Below are positions 54,150 to 64,000 of a stretch of 64,000 nucleotides of DNA, piece after piece. The position numbers and the translations under genes were made by a program. The notes beneath the pieces are model-generated. The model was given only the letters and a program-made list of their open reading frames with translations, ran no database searches and was not told the origin of the DNA. How positions within the stretch are numbered: the stretch's first letter is position 1; each line of letters begins with the position of its first letter. This DNA is from Cryptomeria japonica (Eukaryota; Streptophyta; Pinopsida; Cupressales; Cupressaceae): positions 1-64,000 of the forward strand of contig NW_026729137.1 of assembly GCF_030272615.1 (NCBI RefSeq), given 5' to 3'.

Positions 54150-55960
54150 TCTTAAATCTCTATCTTTCTTCCTCTCTCTCTATCTATTTATATATCTCTC
54201 CTTCTCTATCTTTATATCCATATTTCTCTCTCACTCAATCACTCGCTTGAACATGCACACTCCCTATTTCTCTTTCCCTATCTCTATATTTGTTTCTCTT
54301 TCCCTATCTCTAGATCTCTATCTCTCCCTACCCTTCTCTATCTCTTCATCTCTCTCAATTACTTGTTTCTACCAAACTTCTTTATCTCTTTCTCTAACCC
54401 ACTCTATCTCTATTTTCTTATCTCTCCTTGTCCTTCTCTATAGATACGTCATTATGTCCTTCTCTCTTATGCACTTCGTCTCTCATTTCACTCTACCTGT
54501 CTATTTATCACTCCCTCTATCTTTATCTTTCTATCTCATCATCTCCCCTCTCCAACTACCTCCTTTTTCTATCTCTATTTATCCCTCTCCCTCTTCCTCT
54601 CTCACTATTTCACCCCCTTTATCGATCTTTTCCAAGTTATATCTCTCCATCTCTCTCCCTCTCTCCCTATCACTCCCACTTTCTATAAATCTACTTCTCT
54701 CTCCTCTCCATTACTCTCCCTCCCTCTCCCTAGACCTCTCCATATATATGCATCCCTCTAGATGTCTTTATTTATCTCATTCTCTCTCATGTATGTCACA
54801 AAATCCCTTTTTCTCCTTCCTATCTCCATATCTTCTCCTTCCTATATTTGTCATCATTCTCTACCTATCTCTCTCCCTCTCTCTCCCTCCTATATATATA
54901 TCCATCTTACTCCTCTCTCTCTATCCCTTTCTATCCATATATCTATCTCTATTTCCCTATTTCTTTCTATGTATCTCTATCTCCCTCTCACTCCTTTGTC
55001 TCATTCTATCCATATATTTCTCTACCTATATCTGCATATATCTCTATCTCTTTATTTATCCCCTTATCTCTATGTATCACTCTCTATTTATATCGCTTCC
55101 TCCCTTGTCATCTATATATTGAGCTATATTTTTCTCTCTCACCACTCTTCTTCTCTCTTTTCATCTCTATATATATATACCCTTCTCTCCTCTCTCTTAT
55201 CCCTCTCTCTCTCTCTCCCCCTATCTCCCCCTTTCTCCCACTCCTTCCTCTACCTATCTATCTCACTATCTCCTCCGTTTTCTCTAACTCCATTCTCTAC
55301 CTATCTCTCTCTCCCTCCCCCCCTTATACTTATCTCTCCCCCTTCCCCTACTTCCTCTCTATATCTATGCATTTATCCGTCCTTCAATCCCTCACTATCC
55401 TCTATCTTTCTATCCCTATCACTATCTCTCTTTCTCTTCCCATATATATCTCTCTCTACCACATTCTCTTTTTCTCTACCTCTCTATCTCCCTCTTATAT
55501 CTCTATGTCTACTTTTGTCTATTAGTCTCTTTGTTTGCTTGTATCTTTATTTGTGTACCTCTCCATCAACTCCCTCTCTATATTTCCTTACATCTCTATC
55601 ACTTTATCTCTCCTTCTATATCTCTATCCATCAATCCATCTTTCTTTATATCTCTCTACCTCTCTCTCTCAATCTTCTTATCTCTCTATATCTTTATCTT
55701 TCCTCTACGTCTCTCTATCTCTCTATTAATTTGTCTTCCTCTTCCCCTCTCACTTTATTTTCATCTCTACCTCTATCTTACTCTCTGTGTATCTCTATAC
55801 ATGTCTCCCTTTCTCTACCTATCCATCTCCCTCTCCCTCTCCATCTTCCTAGACATCTATATCTATCTCTCCATATTTCTTGTTCCATCTCACTCACTAT
55901 CTCTAGCTCATTATCTCTTCATCTCTATTTGCCCCTATATCTCTCCCTACTAGTTGACCT
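54150..55960. repeat. 1.8 kb pyrimidine block, copy B
   Basis: Degenerate TCTCTATCTC repeats with hardly any G for 1.8 kb. Long Ser/Leu/Ile/Tyr open frames in all three plus frames (for example 54247-55122 and 54762-55982) come from the lack of purine-rich stop codons, not from genes. Confidence 0.95.
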
Positions 55961-56075
55961 CATGTACAACACATGGATGTAAAAAAAAAAGAACAAAATT
56001 TTCCCTAATTGACTTTCCAAACCTCTTTGGAATACCCATTACACACCAAGGTGCAATTGTTAGTTTTATACTTTA
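55961..56075 (+). repeat. Right flank of pyrimidine block, copy B (truncated)
   Basis: TTTTCCCTAATTGACTTTCC, ACCTCTTTGGAATACCC and ACACCAAGGTGCAATTG match the distal flank of copy D (62150-62215). The proximal flank is missing. Confidence 0.75.
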
Positions 56076-56879
56076 AGTAGTGGTGAATGCTCAATCTTTT
56101 TTAGTTTTATTTTGCTTGTTCAATAATTTTATAATTTCTTGAAATCTATTTTCATATTATTACTTCAAGGTAGGGTATTATTGCATTCATTCAATTTAAG
56201 TTTTCAATTAGTTTAACCAATCAATACATAGTATTAAAATTTTGAACGACATTTCTATAGTTTGTAATTAATTTCTTATTTAATAATTTTAAAAAATATC
56301 ATTTATCTCTCTTTGTATTGGTCCATACAGTCTAAAAATCAAATTAACATGACAAGATTAATAAAAAAAATGTAAAAATAATCAAATCAAATCAAAAGAC
56401 GCACAAAATCAAAATAAAGGACAAGATAAAAGAAGAAGAAGAATTACAATGAATTACAAAGAATAAATATCTAATAGTATGATATAATTAAATTGTGACA
56501 ATCGCTTACACCAGGAAAATTAGCCTAGCTTTAATTGTCCTACATACATATATTCCATGTTTAGTTATTATGGCCGTCTTTTTTCTACAAGGGTTTTATT
56601 TCCGATGTATACAAAGGGTTTGCAGTGATTTAGTTGGATTATAGTTATATTTAAAAAAAAAAATTAGAAGTAATTAATGTGTCATGTGTTCAATCAGAGA
56701 ATTTGTACCTTTTCATGTTTATATGACATCATCCATTAATATACTATTAAATATATTAAAAAAAATTTAATTTAGATTCAAGAGTTATACTTAATATTGT
56801 AAATATAAGTTCATTATGAAATTAAAACAAGTTAAATATAAATATTTAGTGCTTTAATGGAAAATATATATATTTGTCC
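56076..56879. other. AT-rich, no gene seen
   Basis: No recognisable gene; ordinary AT-rich DNA with homopolymer runs. Confidence 0.5.
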
Positions 56880-57424
56880 CAGTCTATAACTATCTCCATA
56901 TCTCACTCATGCACATTCTTTGTTTATCCTTCCCTGTCTATATTTATATATCTCTCTCACTCACACTAACATGCTCCCTACTTCTCCCTCTCCATCTCTA
57001 CCTACCTACCTTAGTCGATTAGATTTTATGGCCATAGATTTTTGGAGCTATTGGCGTTGCTATGTTCTCTCTTCTTTCCCCATCGGTGAGAAACTCTATA
57101 TGGAATACTATAAGATAGGAGGCGATGGTGTGAGATATTGAATGGGAATCATAGTTCTTGGGTAGAAGAAGTTTTCTTTTGGATGGAAATGAGCTCCAGA
57201 GACTCTATCTCTCTCTCTTATATAATCATCTCCCTTCATCTCTCCTACTTTGTCTCTTTATATCACTTCCTATATCTTTATCATTATCTTTCTCTCTCCC
57301 TCTCTCTCATTGTCTCCCTCTTTCTATCTCTTTTTGTCCCTCTATCTTTCTCTCTCATTCCATCTCTCCCTCTCTCTCACTCCCTCTATATTTCACAAGT
57401 TATATCTACTATATCTCCTTCCTA

Positions 57425-57490
<66 letters not shown>

Positions 57491-57935
57491 ATAATCTCTC
57501 CCTCTCTCCCCATCACTACATATTTTTATATCTCTACTTCTCTCTCTCTAACTCATATACACACACCCACACACTCCTTGTTTATTCCTCCCTATCTCTA
57601 TCCCTATCTCTTTATTTTTACCTCTATATCTCTCACCCTAAACCTCTATCTTCCTCTCTCCTCCTATATATCTATACATGCGTACCTCTATCTATCCATC
57701 TCTCCCTACCCCTCTATATTCATATCACTTTTTCTCTCTATGTCTATCTCTATGTATTTCTTCTTTCATCTTTCCATCTATCTCTATTTGTTTATCTCTC
57801 TATCTCTCTACATTTCTTATTTCATCTTTCCATCTATCTCTATTTGTTTATCTCTCTATCTCTCTCTACTAGATATCTCTCACTCTCTCTATATATCACT
57901 TCCTATCTCTATTTTATCTTTTCATCTCTCCCTTC

Positions 57936-58027
<92 letters not shown>

Positions 58028-58160
58028 TCTCTATCTTGATCTATATCTATATCTCTATCTCTATCTTCTTCCCTATCTTTATATATTTACCCCCCTCTCT
58101 CTTGCTCTTCCCACCTCTATCTTTCCCTCTTTCTATCCCTATCTCTACCTCTCTCTCCCT
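56880..58160. repeat. Pyrimidine block, copy C, with two long (TC)n runs and (AC)n
   Basis: (TC)n runs lie at 57428-57486 and 57937-57999, followed by (AC)n at 58002-58027. A non-pyrimidine strip (about 57010-57200) interrupts the block. All long frames here are artefacts. Confidence 0.95.
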
Positions 58161-58337
58161 CTTGCATACATAACATGAGTCTATTGGTTATGGAACTTGA
58201 TTATCTTCATAATTAAAAGGTTTTCTCGTAGTTATGATTAGATCCTTGTCAGCAACCTTTGTTGCACAAACAACATCATTTTCTAAATAGAAAAGCAACA
58301 AAAATTCTATTAGGAAAACTTTTTATAAATTTTATTT
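58161..58337 (+). repeat. Right flank of pyrimidine block, copy C
   Basis: ACATAACATGAGTCTATTGG, GAACTTGATTATCTTC and TTGCACAAAC(A)ACATCATTTTC correspond to the flanks of copies A and D. The composite SINE cuts it off at 58353. Confidence 0.8.
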
Positions 58338-58352
58338 ATAAAAGATCTATTT
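58338..58352. repeat. SINE target-site duplication, left copy
   Basis: ATAAAAGATCTATTT, identical to 59489-59503. Confidence 0.92.
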
Positions 58353-59488
58353 ATTTTTTTTATCGGTAATCGCTTTTGACTGAAGCTATGACCCAGTGGG
58401 GCCAACTATAGGGGGACCCCATCCCCGAGAATATTTCTTGATAGATGAGGTATTAACACCTCCAATTTGTTATCTGGACTCAACCTTATCACTCCAAACA
58501 TCCTTATCTCTCCATGCACACCTTATCACTCTGCATCCTTTTCCTACTCCTTATCGCTCCGCTTATCACACCTTATCGCTCCATACACACCTTATCGCTC
58601 CACTCCTTATATCTCCCCCTTCATTGCATCAGTTACCTCTGCTCCGTGCAAACTACTCCCCCAGCACCGCCATGTGTCTTACCACCAACTTCACGGGCTG
58701 TCGAGCACAAATAGCCACCCAATGCATCTTGTCTACTTGCGTGGACAAACTAGCCCTCACCTACGTACGAAAACGGATGGGTATAAACACCCCCAAATCT
58801 GCACGACCATCTTGAGAATGCTTGGGTACGAAATCTACGTGGGCCACCAGAGATGTCACGAGGACACAAGCAATGTTTGAGAGTTTCAAACCTGGGACCT
58901 CCATATTAACACGAAGTTGCAACTTCCATTGCACTGCGGGGTCATCCCTCTTAAAAAGGTTTGAACCAAGGATGTAAGCACTACAGGCAAGAAGCCCCAC
59001 TATTTCTCCAAGGTTCTCCCCAGGGTAATACTCCATTTTTTACATGGTAGAGATGAACCCGTGGGGGTTTGAACCTAGGTTGTAGGCACTACAAGCAAGA
59101 AGCCCCACCATTTCACCAAAGGGTCAAAAGGTTTGAACCAAGGATGTAAGCACTACAGGCAAGAAGACCCACTATTTCTCCAAGGTTCTCCCCAAGGTAA
59201 TACTCCATTTTTTACACAGTAGAGATGAACCCGTGGGGGTTTGAACCTAGGTTGTAGGCACTACAGGAAAGAAGCCCCACCATTTCACCAAAGGGTCATC
59301 CCCCCTTTCAAAAGGTTTGAACCAAGGATGTAAGCACTACAGGAAAGAAGCCCCACTATTTCTCCAAGGTTCTCCCCAGGGTAATACTCCATTTTTTACA
59401 TGATAGAGACGAACCCGTGTGGGTTTGAACCTAGGTTGTAGGCACTACAGGCAAGAAGCCCCACCATTTCACCAAAGGGTCATCCCCC
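58353..59488 (-). mobile_element. Composite SINE with several tRNA-like heads
   Basis: A 15-bp perfect target duplication flanks 1136 bp. On the minus strand it begins GGGGGATGACCCTTTGG, has repeated tRNA-like heads (see 58880-59488), a unique body, a GATAAGG-rich stretch (58490-58620) and an A tail (T run 58354-58361). These are the marks of a retroposon copied by LINE machinery from a Pol III transcript. The element codes for nothing; open frames on both strands (58396-58815, 58761-59036) lack domains. Plant SINEs are usually 100-400 bp, so this size and head number are exceptional. Confidence 0.85.
58880..59488 (-). repeat. Seven tRNA-like heads, alternating two types
   Basis: On the minus strand type b reads TGGTGAAATGGTGG (A-box-like), then GGTTCAAACCC (B-box). 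Type a reads GGAGAAATAGTGGGG, then GGTTCAAACC. The order from 59488 down is b, a, b, a, b, a, then a more diverged head with CAGGTTTGAAACTC near 58880-58950. Dimer period is about 173-186 bp. These boxes could serve as internal Pol III promoters. They are not functional tRNA genes. Confidence 0.8.
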
Positions 59489-59503
59489 ATAAAAGATCTA
59501 TTT
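59489..59503. repeat. SINE target-site duplication, right copy
   Basis: ATAAAAGATCTATTT, followed by (TTTTA)n. Confidence 0.92.
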
Positions 59504-59559
59504 TATTTTATTTTATTTTATTTTATTCAATTATTTTAAAGACATACATAAAATCTTAA

Positions 59560-60235
59560 AAGTTTGTTTATTTTTCTATAAAAATAATTTCATCTTGTAA
59601 AATAGAATGTTTTTTAATAATTAGATAAATAAATTTATTTTTATTTTAAGTTAATTTTATTCTTAAAAGTGATTTTCTAAATAAAATAGAATATTTTTAA
59701 TTAATATATTTATTTGGAATTTGATTATTTAATTTAATTAAATTTTCTAATCTCATATAGAAATAAAAGTGTACTTAAAAATACATATTAATGTCAAATT
59801 TATAAATTGATATTAAAACATCGATAATTCTAAGTTCCGTACTATAACTAACTACATAATACATCATAGATATGATAAATATTAGGGTTATGATTTAGAT
59901 TGTGGTTCAATTAATGTTAATGTTGTTTGTAATCTATTAATTATAGTTTTTAGGTACATCTTTTATTAATATTTTAATTCTAGTAAATTAAAAAAATTTA
60001 GTTTTATATTTTATTTAATTATTTTTCAATTTAAAATATTTATTATTATTATATTTTTTAAAATTATTATTTTTATTAATATTTGGATTATCCTATATTT
60101 GACTTTACATTTGCTTTATTCTATTTTAATTTTTAATTTAGATGAAAGTTTGAAATTTATTTTTGATTATTTTTTATCTTTTTATAAAATTACAAATAAT
60201 AAGTAAAAGTTATTGGAAGAAAATTTATTTATTAC
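59560..60235 (+). repeat. AT-rich direct duplication, copy 1
   Basis: Motifs AACTAACTACATAATACATC, TTAGGGTTATGATTTAGATT, ATTCAATTAATGTTAAT-like and TTTGTAATCTATTAATTATA recur in order in copy 2. Confidence 0.8.
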
Positions 60236-60414
60236 ACCGAAGGCGTTCCCTGTGTGACTTTTAACACGCTCAATTGGAGATCCACGGTTGATATCATCTT
60301 AGAGGCGTGGAAGACATTTGAAACAATTACAACCATTAGATAAAAAAGAGAAAAAAAACTCATCGACTACAAGAAACTTTCTATATGCATCTTTAATTCT
60401 CGAGCCCAATTAAA
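60236..60414. other. Spacer between the two AT-rich copies
   Basis: GC-richer strip (GTGTGACTTTTAACACGC) of unknown origin; no gene seen. Confidence 0.45.
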
Positions 60415-61285
60415 TTCCTTTTTATTTTAAGTTGTTTACTTGATAAAAGTGATATTTTTAAATAAAGTAGAATGTTTATTATTTAATATATATCTATTTT
60501 GATATATTTAATTTAATTTAATTTACTAATTATTTAAAAATTCTAATGTGAAACGATTTGCATGCAAAATAAATAAAATAGAATAGAAAGTTGCTTTTAA
60601 ATGTAGATTTTAGTTTTATCTTATTCTAAAATTATAATTAAAGTCATGTTGATTTAAATTTAATTTAATTGTATTAGATAATAAATATTTTATGAATTTT
60701 AAAAATTACAATTTATTATAATTTTAGAATTAATTGTAAGATTTGTAAAAATGTGGTGATTTGATTAATAATTTTAAATCTAATAATGCTTAATTATAAA
60801 TAGAATTGTACTTAAAAATACTTATCATTTTAAAAAATATGTATTATTAATGCCAAATTTATAGTTAACTTACTAGACGACACAATACAATAGCTGAAGA
60901 TTTGATTCTAAATAATGTGAGAACATACCCTAACTAACTACATAATACATCATTAAAGATATGTCAAATCTTAGGGTAAGGATTTGGATTGTGATTCAAT
61001 TAATGTTAATTGTGTTTGTAATCTACTAATTATATTTTTTACGTACATATTTTATTAATATTTAATTTCTAACAAATTTAAAAAATTATTTTTATTTTTT
61101 TAATTATTTTTCAATTTAAAATACTTATTATTTTTTAAATATTATTTTACTTAATATTTAGATTGTCATATATTTTGACTTCGCATTTAGTTTATTGTAT
61201 TTTAATTTTAAATGAAGATTTAAGTTTGAAATTTGTTTTTAATTATTTGTCTATTTATGAAATTACAAATAATAATTAAAAGTTA
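60415..61285 (+). repeat. AT-rich direct duplication, copy 2
   Basis: Same orientation and motif order as copy 1, with AACTAACTACATAATACATC and CTTAGGGTAAGGATTTGG. It leads straight into pyrimidine block D. Confidence 0.8.
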
Positions 61286-61379
61286 TTAGAATAATTAATT
61301 TATATTTTTTTTTAATTTTTAAGTTATTGTATAACAATTATATTTTGATTTTTTATTTTAATTTATATAAAATATTTAA
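61286..61379 (+). repeat. Left flank of pyrimidine block, copy D
   Basis: ATTATATTTTGATTTTTTAT and TTAATTTATATAAAATATTT match the sequence preceding block E (62255-62300) motif for motif. Confidence 0.75.
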
Positions 61380-61864
61380 CCTATCTCTTTATCTCTCTCT
61401 ATCTCTCTATCTTCCCCTCTCCCTCTTCCTCTCTATCTCCCTACCTCTCCATACATCTTTCTTTCCCCCCCCCCGCTCTCTCTTTGTACCTCTATGCCTA
61501 TCTCTATCACTCCCTCTTTCTATTCCTATATCTACTATCTCTCCCTCTCTATATGTGTCACTCCTTTCTATATCTCTTTTTTATATATATCCCCTATTTA
61601 TCTCTCTTTCTCACTCACACACTCCTTGTTTCTCCTACCGATATCTATCTCAATATGTATCACACTCTCACACATGCTCCTTGTTTCTCCCTCTCTATCT
61701 CTATCTCTCCCCCCTCTCCCTTCTTCTCTTTATTACCTCATGTATCTCTCTCTTCCTCCCTCTTTCTATATCTTCCCATCTCTCCCTCTCCCTCTCTATA
61801 TATATCTCATTATCACACTCTCTTTTATTCCATCACTCCTACTCTCTATATATATCACTTCCCA

Positions 61865-61936
<72 letters not shown>
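61380..61936. repeat. Pyrimidine block, copy D
   Basis: Ends in a pure (TC)n run (61867-61936). Three overlapping long frames are composition artefacts. Confidence 0.95.
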
Positions 61937-61939
<3 letters not shown>

Positions 61940-62215
61940 AACATAACATGATCTTGTTGATAATAGAACCTAGTTATCTTCTTGATTAGTTTTGTTTTTA
62001 GTCATATTTGGAACCATATAACTGGATACATAATTGATTTTAAGCTATCACTTCTTCATTAAGACCTTGGTTTCACAAACATCATCATTTTTTAAATTTC
62101 CTACCAATTGAACTTATGTACTTCAAACAATTGTATGCAAAATACACTAAAATTTTTCCTAATTGACTTTCCACACCTCTTCAACATACCCTGTTGTACA
62201 CCAAAGTGTGATTGC
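61937..62215 (+). repeat. Right flank of pyrimidine block, copy D (most complete)
   Basis: CATAACATGATCTTGTTG, GATACATAATTGATTTTAAG, CTATCACTTCTTCATTAAGA, TTTTTCCTAATTGACTTTCC and ACACCAAAGTGTGATTG; it contains both the proximal motifs shared with A and C and the distal motifs shared with B. Confidence 0.85.
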
Positions 62216-62415
62216 TAGTAATTACTTATCTTATAAAAAAAAAAATTTATTGTAGAATAGTTATATTTTAATTTGTTATCTTAATTTATATAATACATTT
62301 AATTTATCTCTTCATCTCTCTCTGTCTCTCTATCTTCCCCTCCATCTCCATCTCCCTCTCCACATCTCTCTCTTTATCAATCCATTTTTCTATCTTTATC
62401 TCTCCCTCTCTCCCA
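62216..62415 (+). repeat. Left flank and short pyrimidine block, copy E
   Basis: TTAATTTATATAATACATTT then TCTCTTCATCTCTCTC, a shortened block with no right flank. Confidence 0.75.
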
Positions 62416-62535
62416 ACACTTGGGTGATGTGTGAAGAACCCCATCTATCTTTACTCCTAGGGAACATATCTACTAGTTTAAGAACCTCCTCCACTCTACC
62501 CTTTGACAACTATTGAGCCTCTAGGAAATCGTTAG
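62416..62535. other. Spacer, no gene seen
   Basis: Ordinary composition, no feature. Confidence 0.45.
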
Positions 62536-62886
62536 TTATTAGAAGCCCTCATCAAGAGAGAAATTCATATACCATGGCGTGGTCCTCTTCTATTCCTAGC
62601 CGCTACAAAATATAAGAATGGTCAAGCCGTTACTAACTTCGACTTATGGTTCTCTATAAATCCTATCCCTATGAATCAAGCCGTTGCAAAATATAAGAAT
62701 GGTGAAGTCACTAGTAACTTCAACCCTTCCATTAGAAAGCACTATATCGAGACCTATCAAGACCTTGACCACATCAATACAAAATACAAGAATGGTGAAG
62801 TCATTACTAATTTCAACACTTCCATTAGCAAGTACTACATGAAGACCTACCAAGACCTTGACCACATAAATAAAGTAAGCCCTTGA
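62536..62886 (+). CDS. Repeat-bearing open frame of unknown function
   Basis: The frame is open from a TAG at 62533-62535 to a TGA at 62884-62886 (116 codons). The first ATG inside is at 62671, so a complete protein would have only 71 residues. It holds three copies of a KYKNG(E/Q)-start unit. The last two are 31 residues each and end in YQDLDHIN; the first is 27 residues and different at its end. Substitutions between units keep the frame and mostly alter single residues, which suggests past protein function. Possibly a fragment of a gene lacking its upstream exon, or a transposon scrap; not recognised. Confidence 0.4.
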   Translation, partial: LLEALIKREIHIPWRGPLLFLAATKYKNGQAVTNFDLWFSINPIPMNQAVAKYKNGEVTSNFNPSIRKHYIETYQDLDHINTKYKNGEVITNFNTSISKYYMKTYQDLDHINKVSP

Positions 62887-62939
62887 TAAATATGCTTCTT
62901 TTCTCATTGCTTCTATCTCCTTTCTATCTTACTAAACTA

Positions 62940-63110
62940 GTGAGGATGCCAAATAACTTTCATCAACAACCTTTCTTGGAATCTTTAATGGAAACCCTAC
63001 TATTTCCATGTCCTTAAACACCTTAATATCACTAAAATAGTTAGGCAATAAAAGATTAGGCAGCCAAAGATGCAAATTTGTATCTGCCACCACCATGCCT
63101 AAATTCAAAG
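62940..63110 (-). pseudogene. Possible LINE ORF1 scrap (DUF4283-like)
   Basis: The minus strand reads LHLWLPNLLLPNYFSDIKVF and MEIVGFPLKIPRKVVDESYL. The WLPNLLLP followed by a basic-hydrophobic stretch resembles the WVRLPNLPL-type core and IGxPL-like segment of DUF4283. No zinc knuckle or longer context is found, so the call is weak. Confidence 0.3.
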
Positions 63111-64000
63111 AAAGGTATCACTATATTATAGGCTTGGACATGTTTCCCACCTCTAAACATATTCCACTTAGCACTCATTAAATAAACCTTAGAGCCACCA
63201 AGGCTTCACAAGAAAAAAAATGCGTCAACCTTCTAGCTAAGAATGAGAATTGTTAATTTACTCCTTACTCTTCCCATTATGACTACAACTCATTATTCCT
63301 TCTTCATTTCTAAATTTTTTTATCATTCCCTAGAAAGGAAGACAAAGAGGACCACAAAATCCACACAATGCTTGCATACTCTTTCACAATGCTCTCTTCA
63401 AAAACAATTACCAACATATGTGACTGTATAGAACCATTAATTGCTAGAACCACCTCTATAAAAATTTGTAAGCTCATTATTACAATCCTTATATCCAATA
63501 CAAGTTCAAACCACACTATGTAAATTTATCACTAATGACATGGTAATTTTGACCCATCCCAACCTTTTATTAATCTTATAGCATAAGGAACCTACAAAAA
63601 TGCCAATATAATTAAATGTTCAAGGATATATAGAAATAATATCTCTTCTTTATATAACCCATGTTTTCTTCCACATAAAATTAATATAGATCAAGTAACT
63701 AATATCGTAAGTATTTCTCTAGATCTTTCCATGGGATGAGCATATAGCTATAGGTAACCATTATGGGCTCTTATTCAATGATTGCACTAGCCAAACTATT
63801 TTCCAACAAGTTTAACTTTTTTTTTCAACATAGAAATCTAGAATGCTCAAACCTATTTGTAAGAATTTGTTGAAGATAGCCAAGATCAAGAGCACATTAA
63901 ATAGCACAAAAGAGAGACAAATAGATTTGATAAGAATAAATTGTATTCTAATCAAGATGCAAAATACCATCAACTAGAACATTGCATACAATTTAAGATG
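63111..64000. other. No gene recognised
   Basis: AT-rich DNA with short open frames on both strands (63243-63431 plus, 63310-63516 minus) and no motifs. Confidence 0.5.

Noticed and set aside
54247-55982. Very long open frames (291 and 406 codons) rich in Ser, Leu, Tyr and Ile
   Set aside because: They arise because a C/T-only strand rarely forms TAA, TAG or TGA; all three frames are open and there are no motifs.
57138-58173. Open frames of 118-307 codons in pyrimidine block C
   Set aside because: Same composition artefact, with frames overlapping each other.
58880-59488. tRNA genes suggested by A- and B-box motifs
   Set aside because: No cloverleaf with acceptor pairing and anticodon stem could be built; repeated heads, target duplication and A tail indicate a SINE.
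61327-61989. Three overlapping open frames in block D
   Set aside because: Same artefact in (TC)n-rich DNA.

Overview
The window looks like nuclear DNA from a seed plant with a very large, repeat-filled genome. A conifer is my best guess, and that is inference. The grounds are: decayed Ty3/gypsy elements of the chromovirus and Tat types, plant L1-type LINEs with an RNase H domain, an antisense plant-mobile-domain relic, long AT-rich gaps with no genes, and kilobase-scale pyrimidine tracts. There are no bacterial features and no organised set of host genes. One short intact reading frame resembles a host gene: a NIMIN/NRR-like NPR1-interacting repressor on the minus strand at 17.2-17.6 kb. A diverged scrap of the same gene family lies at 40.7 kb.

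Layout, left to right. 1-4.25 kb: 3' part of a chromovirus (RT, RNase H, integrase, chromodomain, polypurine tract, LTR) with in-frame stops and no frameshifts. 4.26-7.2 kb: 3' end of a Tat-like element with an antisense plant mobile domain relic, two regular minisatellites, a polypurine tract and an LTR. 7.3-14.6 kb: a badly decayed Tat-lineage pol, split at 9.6-12.1 kb by a LINE 3' fragment. 14.6-16.6 kb: pyrimidine blocks around an unidentified GC-richer segment. 17.2-17.6 kb: the NIMIN-like gene. 18-28 kb: AT-rich dispersed repeats and a LINE ORF1 relic. 28.47-40.31 kb: a near full-length LINE on the minus strand, with a target-site duplication, interrupted at 32.1-37.1 kb by a 5.0 kb element with terminal inverted repeats. 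That element carries palindromic subterminal arrays and a 2.3 kb higher-order satellite. 41.25-50.69 kb: a non-autonomous Tat-like LTR retrotransposon whose 3' LTR is split by inserted DNA that includes a TRIM-like element (1.17 kb LTRs, 158 bp interior). 52.5-53.65 kb: an array of about 13 different but self-complementary hairpins. 54-62.4 kb: repeated copies of a pyrimidine-block element, with a multi-headed tRNA-type SINE at 58.35-59.49 kb. 62.5-64 kb: a small repeat-bearing reading frame and unrecognised sequence.

Most of the content is layered transposon insertion, and several layers can be ordered by coding continuity and target duplications. The three strongest candidates for something undescribed are the covarying hairpin array (52.9-53.65 kb), the TIR element with 29-bp and 27-bp palindromic subterminal arrays (32.1-37.1 kb), and the composite SINE with seven tRNA-like heads (58.35-59.49 kb). 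All identifications come from reading translations and motifs by eye; no database search was possible.
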